DNA from: Leishmania donovani
Taxonomy: Eukaryota; Euglenozoa; Kinetoplastea; Trypanosomatida; Trypanosomatidae
Reading direction: 5' to 3'
Assembly: GCF_000227135.1 (NCBI RefSeq)
Contig: NC_018263.1
Location: 1,641,367-1,705,366 of the forward strand
Length of the DNA stretch: 64,000 nucleotides
Shown: piece by piece, positions 20,859 through 31,456 of the stretch
Layout of the letters: each line of letters begins with the position of its first letter
Numbering within the stretch: position 1 is the first letter of the stretch
The notes under the pieces: model-generated
What the model was told of the DNA's origin: nothing
What the model saw: the letters and a program-made list of their open reading frames with translations, nothing else
Databases searched by the model: none
Translations under genes and position numbers: made by a program

Positions 20859-23800
20859 ATGCTGGGGACGTTGTTTTTCGACGAGTCGCGCGTCAGTACG
20901 GCATTTCGGGCGCGCGTGCGTCAGCAAGCGGGGGCCTCCCATGAGTCGAGTGCGACCAGGCACATCCTGTCGAGCACCAGCCTTGCAGGCTCGGCGGCGC
21001 ACGACGGTGTAGCGCGCCTGCATGACGGTGGCGGCCTCGTGCCGGCGCACGGCTGCACCTTCAGCTGCCGCGGCGAGGTGGCGTTGCCGTCTCTTCAAGC
21101 CGCACTGCTCTGGTGGCTGGACGCCGATGTGAGTGTGGTTCAGCTGCTCGTCGTGAACAATACGCAAAGCAGCAAAGCCGCTCGAAGCTGCCAATCTCGC
21201 CTCTTGACCGTTGAGCTGCCTGTTGCCTCTCCCAGCGACCTCGTGACGTGTGGCGTGACTCGCAGTTACATGGGCGATAATGGTGTTGCGGTCGTTTGGG
21301 TTCAGCGCGGCGTTTCCGGAGAGGGCGAAGAGGAGGCGCTGTGCCCCGGTTTTGCGCACGTGACTGTGCAGCGTGAGGCAGACAACACCGGCCACAGCAA
21401 TCTCCTGCTCTACCCAGATGAGCGAGTTGTTCAGTGCGCACCACTGTCTCGGGTCCCGAGCTCCTTCTTCCAGAGTGCCTTAGCCGGCAGCGGAAGTGCT
21501 GCCTGCGTCGTTGCGGCGCTGCCCGACGATGCAACGCAGCGCACCGTTTCCATCGTTGTTCTCACCGATGGCTCCCGTGTCTGGCGCGCGGAGCTGTTCG
21601 CGGATGGCACCACCGCCGTCAGTGGATTTCGAGACGAGTACCGGCGCAACATGCTCCGGTCCTTCTGTGACGGCAACGAGGAGGTGCGGCTGCTCGACAC
21701 GCGCAGTGTTGTCGCCGATCTGCAGCGACTGGCGAGCCCGGCTGCGTCGAACGCGCCATCCTTCGCTGATTCTGGCGCGGAGGAGGGGAGCACTTCACCT
21801 CGTGGTTCTACGTGGATTCGCCGGCTGCTGGGTGGCGGCGGTCGTGCAGGGGCGAATGCTGCCGATGGCAGCGACGGGGCCGCCTCTGGCGTGCTAGACG
21901 TGGCGCTGCCTGCCGTCGTCAAGAAGCGACTTTACGCTGCTGTCACGGCCGTCCAGCAAAGCCGGTTTGTTGCGCTGACCCGATGGAACGGCCAGTTGGA
22001 GGTGTATGATACGGCCAGCGGCACCCTGAAGTTGGCCCGGGCTTACCCGATTGGAATACTGCCCCAGGCGATACTCCGCCCCATCGATGGTAACTTCTCA
22101 GGTCGTGGGGCGAAAGCACCGGGAGGGAAGAGCGCGCTCTGCGCACTACCGCCGGGGCCTCTCGCACAGTGGGCCACGCAGTGCTCCACAACACAGCTGC
22201 TGCACGTCGTCTCGTGCTGTAGCGGTGGAGGGGGGCGTGCGTGCTTCTGGAGCGCACTCCCGCCCCTGGCGCCGTCGTCGTCGAGGATCGTCGGGCTTGA
22301 GGAAGCTAGCGACGCTGGCGAGGTTCTGGCGCAGCACTGCACGCTGAGCGTGGCGCCGCCGACGCAATCCAGCTTTCCACTCGCGTGTGCAGTGACATCA
22401 GACGGGCGAAAAATGATCCTCGTGAGCGACGTCGGTACGGAGGAGGATGGGCACTTGCTGTGCACCCGCACTCTCGCCGCACTGACGCTGCGTGGCGACC
22501 AGGCTTCCGAGGACGGAGTGGCAACGGTGGTGCAGGTGATGGAGGCGACAGGTGGCGCCGCGTTTGGTGACCTGCTGCGCACAGGTCGCATGCACGGATA
22601 TCTCTGCCAGGGTGCGCGCATGCAGAGCGTCGTCGCGCAGGATAACGCGGTGCTAATGGTGGAGCGCGGCCCGCAGATGTGCCGGCTGTACGCGCTGGAG
22701 GAGGCTGCCCCGGATGCGATGCGGCTGGCGAACGAGCGAGTGGTGGTCGGCGTAGATGAAGAGGACGTCTACGCCATGGCGCACGACATGGTTGGCGATG
22801 ACGCCATCGCCACGTACGTTGGCGGCGCACTTTTGCCGTCGCATCGCGTGCACTACGTACCGCTGTTCGAGGCATCGTTGCTCCTGCCGGGCGCTGCTGT
22901 GCCGTCCACTGCAGACGACACGGATGGGTTTGCTCTCTACTGGGAAGGCGTCAGCGTTCTTCAAGCGTGCCCGCATGGATCGCGGCTCATGTCGGATCTA
23001 CTGCAGGATGTCCTTCTCGCCACTACCCCCATAGCACGGCTCTCCTCGCTACCACGCTTTCTAAGTGAGGCGCACCTTAGCGGGTACGCAGCGGCGCTGC
23101 AGCGCAACGCGGCTGCAACGAAAGCCTCTGTGCACGCAGCCATTCGTATGGCGCTGCTGCCGCCTTCGACGGCTGCAGCTGGCGAGACAGCACACGCGCT
23201 TTACCGCTTCAGCCGCCTCTACGCAACGCACGCCACCCTCGGCGAGCTGCTCTCTCGGATCACCTTTCTCACAACCACGTATCTGGGCTGGCAGAGCACC
23301 TACTCTGTCGCACACGCGCTGTCCTCGACTGGCGAGGACGACGCCGCACTGAGCACGGCGGATTGGGTGTCGCACTGGCTCATCACAGCCCTGGAAGTGC
23401 TGGTGGCCGCTTACCATGCTGTGCCCGCCGCCGGTGCCGATCTTGTTCAGCTTGCCCTTGTCGACGATAGCGTCAGTCAGCCATCTTCTAACGCGATCGT
23501 GGCGGCATTGCTGCCAACCCTGACCGATACAGCGGCTTGCGACGACGACTCTGTTGCCTGTGGCTGGGGGCCGAGCACGCTCTCCATGATACAGGTGGCG
23601 AACCGTCTGCTCCGCTGCGGCACTCCCTCCACGGCGCGCGCGTGTGCAGTCTGGGTGAAGCAGCTTGCCCACCGCTTCCCTCTCCTGCAGCACTACCAGC
23701 TGCTGTCGCTGCTGGAGACAACTGCGATTTCTACGCAGTCCGAGCGTGCGGTCGCGCTTTGCGAGCGTGTGTGTCAAGCACTGGCTAGAGAGGCACCAGG

Positions 23801-25919
23801 CGACGTCACGACGGCGCTTTTGCTGGAAGGTTTGCTGCTTACGGACGTCTCCGGCCCCGGCTCCGCGTTCCTTCAACTCTCCCTTGACGACGTAGCTGCG
23901 TTCCTTGCGGCCGACCCAACTCTGGGGCCGAAGCTCTACGCCGTCGGTGTGCTGCGTCGCACCATCACGGTCGGATCGCTGCATACGACTTTGAGCCACT
24001 GTGTCACTCACAGGTACCTGTACACCAACCTCGCGACGTGCATCGAGGCGGTGGAGCGGATGCACAGGTGCGCTTCCGTCACTGCGTCCACGCCGACGCA
24101 AGCCCCCTTTTCACAGCTGCGCCATGCTCTGGAGGAGCTGCAGGTAGATGCACTGCTGGCGAGCGCTTTCGCGAGGGTGTCAGAGGGTGATGTTGCGTGC
24201 GGCTTCCATGATATGCAGACGGCACTTGACCTTATAACACGCCACAAATGCCTGCCGTCATACGCAGAGCTGTTGCAGGTGATTCTCGGCCACGTTGTCG
24301 AAGTTGCTTGCGCGTCGCAGGCGAACATGAATGCGCTGCTGCGCGCCACCACGATTGGCGCGGCGCAGCTCGAGGAGTCGCTGATTCTGCGGTGGTACAA
24401 CTACATTGCGCGCCTACCGACCAAGAGCGCTACAGAGGCGACCGAGGCGCTGCGATACCGTGCCATCATGGGTTTGCATCGCTATTTGATGAACCGCCAC
24501 GACTACGCCCAGTGCGCACGGCTCATGTCGAGCCTGGCCACGCTCATCCGCTGCTCGCCGCTGCGCCGCAGCGCGTCAGCCGGGATCTCGGTGAGCGAGC
24601 TGGCCGGGCTTGCGCTGCACGCGGCGGAAATGATCGCGCCCTCTGCGCCTGTGCCAGAGACGGCAGCTGGAGAGCAAGGTGAGACCGGCCAGGCTGCACC
24701 CCAAGGCACGTCTCACGACCCGGCGCTTATGGTGGGCTCGCCGCTATCGCTAGGGTATTCGTGGCAGCCGTCAACCTCGGCATCCTCAGCTCCCATTGAC
24801 CTCAATTCACCCACTCTCGGTGCGACGGCGCGTGGCCCTCGCTGGCTGACGCGCGCAGACATTCCCTGCTTGCGCCGCCGCCTGTATCAGGCCCACTGCG
24901 AACGCCAGCTGTGGCGTCGCGGCTGCACGCTGGACTGCACGGATCTGTGGGTCGAGGGTGCCCCGGCGGACGCCTACCAGGCCGGCGTGGAGAAGCTTGT
25001 GGCCGCGCTCATGCAGGCGCGCCTTTGGCCGCAGGCCTTTCGCTTCGCATGTCTGTCAGCTGTATATGACCCCTGCACGGTGCTGGTTGAGTGGGCGGTG
25101 GACCTACTGCGCGCTTCGCGAGATTACGGCAGCGATGAAGTCGCTGCGGCTGAGGGCGTGCACGCTGAGCTAACCGCGGCGTGGGCGGAGCTCATCGGCT
25201 ACTGCGGGGAAATCTCCAACCTCGAGAACCAGTTCTACGCGTACGTGCGCACCGTCACCGCAGCGTTGACGTACGCCTACTCGCAAGTGCCAACCGCGCT
25301 GCTTGCGGCTCATCGGGCGGCTGACGCCTACACTGCCATGACGACGCTGTTCCATGTCGCGCTGATACTGCGCAGGAAGGCAGAAGCGGTTGAGCTGGGG
25401 CAGCGGCGCAACGAGGAGGACGGGGGCGACAAAGAGGAAGCAGATGAGTTGCCGTCGTCTTCCTCGAACCGCGAGGCTGGGGCCACTGCTGCCGGCCGCG
25501 ACGCAGAGAAGCGAGGCGAGATGCACCTAGAGGACATAAGGTGCAACGTGTGGCGGGCCTGGTGCGCGGCGGCTCGAATCGGCATTGACATGGCCGCTGA
25601 GCGTCAGCCGCGCTGCGCTTCTGCTGCTGCTCTATACCAGCGTACTGTCGGCGCAATCATGGGCGCCGGCGAGGTCATGGCGGAGGAGGATGCGGCCCAG
25701 ATGCATGCTGGGGTTGTCGTGGCCGGAACCGTGTCGGCTGCCTCGTCGGCCGCGCGCAGGACGTTTTCTGCTTTCACGGCTGGCGCGCTGGATCCGATGG
25801 CGGTGTGTGCGAACGAGCTGTTGAGGATTCCAGCCTACCGAGCCTCCCTCAACCTGGTCGTGCGCGGTGAGGCGACGGTGCGTGAGTTCCAGGACCTCAT
25901 GGGGCGACCTTGTAGCTGA
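20859..25919 (+). CDS. Large beta-then-alpha protein, possible scaffold nucleoporin
   Basis: The protein has 1686 residues. The frame opens upstream at 20766, but that prefix translates the CA repeat (His-Thr run), so the ATG at 20859 is used. Roughly the first 650 residues alternate short hydrophobic strands with Gly/Ser/Asp turns, as in a beta-propeller. The rest is dominated by Ala/Leu-rich helices resembling an alpha-solenoid. An acidic low-complexity insert lies near residues 1515-1550. I see no signal peptide, clear membrane span, FG repeats or catalytic motif. Propeller-plus-solenoid at this size fits Nup120/Nup160-type or Nup155-type scaffold nucleoporins, but also vesicle-coat, IFT and VPS proteins. 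The gene is certain. The function is a structural guess. Confidence 0.88.
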   Translation: MLGTLFFDESRVSTAFRARVRQQAGASHESSATRHILSSTSLAGSAAHDGVARLHDGGGLVPAHGCTFSCRGEVALPSLQAALLWWLDADVSVVQLLVVNNTQSSKAARSCQSRLLTVELPVASPSDLVTCGVTRSYMGDNGVAVVWVQRGVSGEGEEEALCPGFAHVTVQREADNTGHSNLLLYPDERVVQCAPLSRVPSSFFQSALAGSGSAACVVAALPDDATQRTVSIVVLTDGSRVWRAELFADGTTAVSGFRDEYRRNMLRSFCDGNEEVRLLDTRSVVADLQRLASPAASNAPSFADSGAEEGSTSPRGSTWIRRLLGGGGRAGANAADGSDGAASGVLDVALPAVVKKRLYAAVTAVQQSRFVALTRWNGQLEVYDTASGTLKLARAYPIGILPQAILRPIDGNFSGRGAKAPGGKSALCALPPGPLAQWATQCSTTQLLHVVSCCSGGGGRACFWSALPPLAPSSSRIVGLEEASDAGEVLAQHCTLSVAPPTQSSFPLACAVTSDGRKMILVSDVGTEEDGHLLCTRTLAALTLRGDQASEDGVATVVQVMEATGGAAFGDLLRTGRMHGYLCQGARMQSVVAQDNAVLMVERGPQMCRLYALEEAAPDAMRLANERVVVGVDEEDVYAMAHDMVGDDAIATYVGGALLPSHRVHYVPLFEASLLLPGAAVPSTADDTDGFALYWEGVSVLQACPHGSRLMSDLLQDVLLATTPIARLSSLPRFLSEAHLSGYAAALQRNAAATKASVHAAIRMALLPPSTAAAGETAHALYRFSRLYATHATLGELLSRITFLTTTYLGWQSTYSVAHALSSTGEDDAALSTADWVSHWLITALEVLVAAYHAVPAAGADLVQLALVDDSVSQPSSNAIVAALLPTLTDTAACDDDSVACGWGPSTLSMIQVANRLLRCGTPSTARACAVWVKQLAHRFPLLQHYQLLSLLETTAISTQSERAVALCERVCQALAREAPGDVTTALLLEGLLLTDVSGPGSAFLQLSLDDVAAFLAADPTLGPKLYAVGVLRRTITVGSLHTTLSHCVTHRYLYTNLATCIEAVERMHRCASVTASTPTQAPFSQLRHALEELQVDALLASAFARVSEGDVACGFHDMQTALDLITRHKCLPSYAELLQVILGHVVEVACASQANMNALLRATTIGAAQLEESLILRWYNYIARLPTKSATEATEALRYRAIMGLHRYLMNRHDYAQCARLMSSLATLIRCSPLRRSASAGISVSELAGLALHAAEMIAPSAPVPETAAGEQGETGQAAPQGTSHDPALMVGSPLSLGYSWQPSTSASSAPIDLNSPTLGATARGPRWLTRADIPCLRRRLYQAHCERQLWRRGCTLDCTDLWVEGAPADAYQAGVEKLVAALMQARLWPQAFRFACLSAVYDPCTVLVEWAVDLLRASRDYGSDEVAAAEGVHAELTAAWAELIGYCGEISNLENQFYAYVRTVTAALTYAYSQVPTALLAAHRAADAYTAMTTLFHVALILRRKAEAVELGQRRNEEDGGDKEEADELPSSSSNREAGATAAGRDAEKRGEMHLEDIRCNVWRAWCAAARIGIDMAAERQPRCASAAALYQRTVGAIMGAGEVMAEEDAAQMHAGVVVAGTVSAASSAARRTFSAFTAGALDPMAVCANELLRIPAYRASLNLVVRGEATVREFQDLMGRPCS

Positions 25920-27175
25920 CGATTGGGCTGCGGCTGCTGAGCGCCAAGCCCAAACAAAACAACAAAAAAGATGGCATTTGCGGCCGCCATTAGTGCAAGG
26001 ATGCGCCTTGCAGCGGTGGAAGGGAAGAGAGCGGGGACTTGCTTCTCCACCTTCCCAACTGCCTGCGATACTTTCTCAGACTCGTATTCGTCGATGAAGC
26101 TTGGTCTCGTCGCTGTCATAGCATGGGTAGTATGCAGATGCGCGTCTGTGTCGTGCGTGTCTGTGCGTGAAGCAGTTTCGGGGCAAGGCCGAGCGCGAGG
26201 AGGAAGGAGCGATGCATCTTTTCCTCGCCACTATCACAGAGTCCACCCCCGCCACTCTTCTTGTTGTCCCAGGTTGCCTAATCCTTTTTTTTTTATTATT
26301 ATTCTTTTCGCGTTTCTTGTTTGTTTCTTGACCGTAATTCATATAGAGACCGGCTGTCTGTCTGTGTGTGTCTGTGTGCGTGTGCGTGAGCGTGCGCGTG
26401 GCGATTGGCGACTGTAATGACACTTCTGGTGTCGCAGTGTGCATGTGCTGACGTACATCTTGTGTTTGATTGGTCTTTTCTTCTTTCCGTGTCTTTTTCT
26501 GTTTTCGGTTTAACATCGGAATAGCGGCAACTCATCCCTAGGACATATCGACCCGTCATCCCAAGTATGAGTAGGCGTGAGTGTATAATGTGCCATCCTT
26601 GCACACGCCGTGTCTCAGTGAGAGCGCAACTGATCATCTGACTTCACTGTGCTACGTCGTTGCGTGTGAACGCCTGCTCGCGCGACGATGCAGCTTGGCA
26701 TCACTCCAGCCTTCCCAGGCTTCCGTGTGCCTCTCTATCTCCCGCAGCCCATCTCCATATTGCGGCTTCACGGGCGAATGCCTCTTATGCGCGGGTTTTC
26801 TCACTGCTGAGACACAAATGTACACAGACATGTACTCGCACATACGCGCTCTCGTCGACTACTTATGCTTCCCTTTGCCTTCCCTCGATTCTCTTTCGGC
26901 AATGATCTGCCCTTTACATATGCGTGCGTGTGCACTGCGCAACGTGCAACGGACACTTTTCGCATCTCTATCTCATGCACCCGCCGACGCCCACACAAAG
27001 ACAGGCAAACGGCTTCTCTGCCATTTCAGAGGGAGCGTCAGTGAACATCGGTCGCAGCTCTTCCTTCCCCCTCCAGTGGAACGGAGAGCATCAGACACCT
27101 GCAGAGGCACGCGAGAATACTAAAGGACTTGTCGGTGGGCGCGTGGCTAAAACGGTCAAGAACGATAGGCTTACC

Positions 27176-27176
<1 letters not shown>

Positions 27177-27210
<34 letters not shown>
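27177..27210. repeat. (AC)17 microsatellite
   Basis: Perfect dinucleotide repeat of 17 units, the longest in the window, and a likely length-variable marker between strains. Confidence 0.95.
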
Positions 27211-27217
<7 letters not shown>

Positions 27218-27569
27218 CGCGTGCGCGGAAGTGCACACGCTCTTTAGTCGCTTGCTTTCTGGACAAGAGCGATCAAAGAAGACAAAAAGATAGTCTCGTG
27301 GTTGGATGTGAGCTGCACTGGCCGCCTTGTCGTGTCTAAGCTATACACAGAGAGACCGTGCTGCTGGTGTCCGCTGTCGTTGTAGTCACCAGCGTCTGGG
27401 TGGCGATTTGATTGACTCACAAGCGTTGATTTCAGGGCTCATCGCTGCTCCCCGCACACGTGTGCATCTCTCTTTGCTTGCGTCGCTGACGCTTGCCTTT
27501 CTGCCATCATCTTCTCACGTCTCCCCTGAGTAGTGGAACAGTGCACGCGAGCGTTCACCTTCGCGGTGA

Positions 27570-27617
27570 CGTTTTCCATTGCTGTTTTATTGTTTCTCTC
27601 CTTTGCGCTTTTCCCAG
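27570..27617 (+). promoter_or_regulatory. Polypyrimidine tract and trans-splice acceptor for the CLF1 gene
   Basis: A pyrimidine-rich stretch ends in TTCCCAG, with AG at 27616-27617, 21 bases before the ATG. This matches the kinetoplastid rule of spliced-leader addition at the first AG after a polypyrimidine tract. Confidence 0.65.
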
Positions 27618-27638
27618 TGTAGCTGGGCGGACGCCGAG

Positions 27639-30113
27639 ATGAAGCGCTCACGCCAGGATAATCGCCGCCTCGGCCCTGCTGCGGCCGCCATGCGCCGCCG
27701 TGACGTGTACCGAGACGGTCGTCAAGCGGAGGAGCAGGTGAGCATTCAGAAGCTCTTCCGGGACGCTGTGGCGATGCAAAAGTTCCACTCCCCGAACCAG
27801 TCTGGCGCCGGGGCCCGGGTGATGATTCACAGCCGAGAGGAACTTGCCTTGTATCGCCAGAAGCGGCGCGCAGAGCTGGAGGAGAGTGTGCGGCGCGGGT
27901 TTAGGGCGATCGGCAACTGGATCCGCTACGCACGTTGGGAGGCGCAGCAGCGTGACTTTGACCGCATGCGGGCCGTCATGGAGCGCGCGGTTCCCGTGCA
28001 CGGCGAGAATGCAAACCTATGGAGGGACTACGCGGAGCTGGAGGAGTCGAACGGGTTCGCAGAACATGCTCGTCAAGTGTGGAGCCGCGGCGTGACGGCG
28101 CTGCCGTCGAGTGTGGACTTGTGGGTAAAGTACCTCGCCATGGAGCAGGCGGCGGGCCAGGATCAGCGGGTGCGAGATGTTTTTCATCGATGGCTTGCCG
28201 GGGACGCGGTGCCGCCGTGCGCATACGCGCTTGCCGCCCTCTACGAGGCGCAGCAGCGGCGCCAAGCAGGATGCCGTGACATTCTTCGTCGCTGCGTCGA
28301 ACGCTTCAACACGCCGGCAAGCTGGCTGCTGTACGGAGCCACAGAACAGCAGGTTTTCGGCGATCACGAGCGAGCCGTGAAGGTACTTGAAACAGCCATG
28401 CGCGCACTTCCCGACGAGGACCTTTGGGGGCTGGAGGAGTGTCGCGTGCCGCTTGCGCTGGCGGAGGCGCACGTCGCCGCCGGGAGCGCCGTTCAGGCGC
28501 GCAATGTCTTCCACAACGCACTCGAGCACGTTGCTGACCACCCACTGTTATTAGAGAAGGTGCTGGCGTCCTACAGTCGCTTCGAGCGCCTGTACGGAGA
28601 CGGTGAGCACTCTGAGCAGGTAGCGCGATTGCGCACCATTCAGTTGTACGAAGAGCGCCTCCGCAAGAATACGAGTGACTTTGACGCCTATCTGACGCTG
28701 TACTCGCTCTACCGCGACCAAGAGCGTGAAAGTCGACTGCGCGCAAGCGGCTCAATCAACAAAATGCCGGAAGCGGTGGTGGGCGGAAATGCTGCACTGG
28801 CGTCGACAGCACTTGTCACCTCCCCGGCCGCTGCCGCCTCTCCGTCGCGGCAGGTGCTTGAGCGCGCGCTCCAGATCCCTCCCCGCGACCCTTATGGCGC
28901 CCAGCAACGTGCTGTTCTGGTCATGGAGTACGCACGCGCCTGTGAGGATGACGGCGAGCTGGATGCGGCACGGCGCACCCTCGCGCAGGAAATCAAGAAT
29001 TTTCCCTTTGAAGCGGCCCTATGCCCGCGGCTGTGGGTGGAGGCGGCGGCGATGGAGGAGCGCCACGGCGCTACCGCACAGGCGCGCCGGCTTCTCCGCG
29101 CCGGGTCGCAGGTTACAAAGGATGTGCGCCTCTTTGAAGAGGCAATCCAGTTTGGGGAGCGACAGCGGGACAATGTAATCGAGGCAATGCACGCCGCAGC
29201 GCACGAGACCACGCCGCCGTCGGCGCAGGAGGTGGAGGAAGCATGCGCGCCGTACGTGGCGGAGCTGCGCACAGATTACCAGAACGCCATCCAAGCCTTC
29301 CCGTTCGACGTGCAGTGGTGGCTCCGATACGCGAAGCTGGAGGAGCAGCAGCAGGAGATCCTCCGTGCCGACGCGCTGTACGGCGCCTGCATCCGCACCT
29401 TCAATGATGAGGCTGAACGGGTTCGGTCCTTTGCGCAGCGCTACGACCTCCTTGGCCATGTGGACGCTGCCTGGGCACACCGGATTCATCTTCACACGCG
29501 GCGCGCGCGTGCCCTGCAGCGACAGGCGTCGCGGCGCAAGGGGTGTGCCGCGGGCGCAGAGACGGCTCGGGTCGAGCTGGCGACGCTGCAGGAGGAGCTG
29601 CTGCACTTGTACGCCACTCTGCTGCAGGACGTCTGGAACGCTTACCGGCACGAGGCGGTGGCGTGGTTTTCGCGGTACTTTGAGGCAGGTGAAGGCAGCG
29701 GTTCTGGTGTGCTTGCTGGCGCCGCGCCAAAGACGTTGCCCTCATCCCTCACTCCTGCTACGGCGCGCTGGTCGGAGGCCGTGGAGGCGGTGGCGGGGTA
29801 TATGGAGCGAATGAGTGCTATCAAGATAGGCCAGGGTGCATCAGAGGGTGCCACAGCGGCTCTCCGTGAGATGCTCAAGTCAATGGTGGAGGCGGAGCGT
29901 CACGCTATTCGCCGATCCCTTGGCTGGACAGAGCAGACAACGCAGTTTGACGCCGTGCAGAGAGCACGCGAATGGGGTGAGCTGCTGCTGTCGCCGCTAC
30001 TCGAGGAGTGGAGCAAGTTTGAGCTCACCCATGGTGGGTCACTGGAGGCTGTTGCGGCGGCGATGGAGAAACCGGTGAAGCGCCGCACACGACTCTTCAA
30101 AGCGCGGCCGTAG
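27639..30113 (+). CDS. Crooked-neck/CLF1-type HAT-repeat splicing factor
   Basis: An 824-residue homologue of Crooked-neck (yeast Clf1/Syf3), a scaffold of the Prp19-associated complex in the spliceosome. Trypanosomatids need the spliceosome mainly for spliced-leader trans-splicing. The N-terminus has the family layout: a short helix (QKLFRDAVAMQKF), an EELALYRQKRR segment, then IGNWIRYARWE, which opens the HAT repeats. Further HAT units show the W..Y..(E/D) spacing, for example LWRDYAELEE, LWVKYLAMEQ, SWLLYGATEQ and WWLRYAKLEEQ near the end. Length is within the range of animal orthologues. The frame opens at a TTG (27579), so the first ATG is used. A Ser/Gly/Ala insert near residues 385-420 and an extended C-terminal third (about residues 620-824) look lineage-specific. 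Nuclear location is inferred from the family. Confidence 0.9.
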   Translation: MKRSRQDNRRLGPAAAAMRRRDVYRDGRQAEEQVSIQKLFRDAVAMQKFHSPNQSGAGARVMIHSREELALYRQKRRAELEESVRRGFRAIGNWIRYARWEAQQRDFDRMRAVMERAVPVHGENANLWRDYAELEESNGFAEHARQVWSRGVTALPSSVDLWVKYLAMEQAAGQDQRVRDVFHRWLAGDAVPPCAYALAALYEAQQRRQAGCRDILRRCVERFNTPASWLLYGATEQQVFGDHERAVKVLETAMRALPDEDLWGLEECRVPLALAEAHVAAGSAVQARNVFHNALEHVADHPLLLEKVLASYSRFERLYGDGEHSEQVARLRTIQLYEERLRKNTSDFDAYLTLYSLYRDQERESRLRASGSINKMPEAVVGGNAALASTALVTSPAAAASPSRQVLERALQIPPRDPYGAQQRAVLVMEYARACEDDGELDAARRTLAQEIKNFPFEAALCPRLWVEAAAMEERHGATAQARRLLRAGSQVTKDVRLFEEAIQFGERQRDNVIEAMHAAAHETTPPSAQEVEEACAPYVAELRTDYQNAIQAFPFDVQWWLRYAKLEEQQQEILRADALYGACIRTFNDEAERVRSFAQRYDLLGHVDAAWAHRIHLHTRRARALQRQASRRKGCAAGAETARVELATLQEELLHLYATLLQDVWNAYRHEAVAWFSRYFEAGEGSGSGVLAGAAPKTLPSSLTPATARWSEAVEAVAGYMERMSAIKIGQGASEGATAALREMLKSMVEAERHAIRRSLGWTEQTTQFDAVQRAREWGELLLSPLLEEWSKFELTHGGSLEAVAAAMEKPVKRRTRLFKARP

Positions 30114-31456
30114 TGAAAGCGTCAAGGCAAGAGAGAGAGATGGCAGGGAGGGGATGGGCTGCTGCAGGCTTATTAATGCCACAGTTTACTCTGAAGAGTC
30201 GCGTCTGCGCCGATGGCTGAGTGTGTTGGCTTGTGCGCGTGTAGGTGTGCCGTGTTGTTTGGTGAATCGGCTCGCAGCAAGTAGGCCAGCGTCGTTGTGT
30301 AGCTGCACCACCATCATGCGTGCTGGTGAGTAGGTCAGAGGTTTCTTAAATACCGAAACGGAGACACACGCAAAAGAAGAAGTCTGGCATCCCTTCATCG
30401 TGCTGTTTTCGGTCGGGTGTTGATCGACAGCCACCATCGCCGCTCCCATAGTTCCTTGACGCTTGTCGGTGGGTGGCCATGCGAAGCGGCTCCTCTTCGC
30501 TTCACTGGTTCTTGTGTGGACTTGTTGGGCAACAGCCCACCATCGCGTGGCAGGAGGCCATTTGCTTCTTTCATGGAGGCAAACGTCTCTGCGTCAGTGC
30601 CACTGTCATCAGCGGAGGAGAGAGAGGGAAGCGGACGCAGGCGCCTGGGCTTATGTGGGTCCACTACTTTACTGCTTCTCTCTCTCTCTTCCCTCACTGT
30701 CTCGTTGTGTGCGTGTGTGTTTGGGTGCGTATGCGTCTCTCTCCATTTCACTCCCGCGAACGCCAGGTGCGCCACTCTACTGGCTAGTGCTCATTCCTCT
30801 CTTCGCTGTAGCGTGCAGAGTGTGTGCCGGAGCGGGAACTGGACAGAGGTGCTGGCGGGGTACCTCTTTGCGCTGTGCTTTCCGGTTCACTTGTCCAGTC
30901 AGAGGAGCCTGCATGCGTGCGCTTGTGCGGAGTTGCTTCTAGCCCCTCCTTACTTTCTTGTTCTCTCAGTGTACGCGTCTTCGCACGCGCGACCACAAGG
31001 GCGATCCCCCTTTTTTTTTCCCTCTGCCGAACCTCTCTGTGCTCTTTCCTTGGCAAGTACTGCACGTTGCCCTTGCAGAGCTCTTCCTCGCCGTTCTTTT
31101 TGTTTGTTTTCCTTCTTTTATTTTGGTATCTTTGCTGTGCCATCACCGCCGCCACACCCCCATCTCTCTCTCCCCCCTTCTGTGTGTATGTGTGAAAGCC
31201 TTCTGCTTTTGATGTTACTTTTTTTTTCGTGTGTGTGTGTGTGTCTTCGTTTTCCGTTTCGCTTTGTTGCCCCTCACATCTCTGTACCACTTGCCCTCCC
31301 CTTCCTGTCTTTTACGTTAGTTAGAAATCCCGTGTCTCGTTAGCGTCCTCGCTGCCGCGCGTCAACGCAAAGCCTCCTTTTTAAAGAAGCGCCTCCGACA
31401 TATTTGCATTTGCCTTCCTCTGCTCCTCTCCAGCCTATCCACACCTGTGAAAAGAA
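30114..31456 (+). other. Spacer before the PH-ARF gene
   Basis: Non-coding and increasingly T-rich towards the 3' end, with GT repeats near 31231-31242. Open frames here are Ser/Leu/Phe/Cys-rich and without domain character. Confidence 0.6.
31402..31433 (+). promoter_or_regulatory. Polypyrimidine tract and trans-splice acceptor for the PH-ARF gene
   Basis: A tract of T and C ends in CTCTCCAG with AG at 31432-31433, leaving a 23-nt leader before the ATG at 31457. Confidence 0.65.

Larger units (their letters stand above)
25920..27638 (+). other. Spacer between the large protein and the CLF1 gene
   Basis: Non-coding, with mixed T-rich and GC-rich parts. It includes (AC)17 at 27177-27210 and an acceptor tract at its end. 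No further feature was recognised. Confidence 0.6.

Noticed and set aside
23061..24101. 346-codon open frame on the - strand
   Set aside because: It is the antisense shadow of the 1686-residue gene, Arg/Ala/His-rich as expected from GC-rich codons read backwards.
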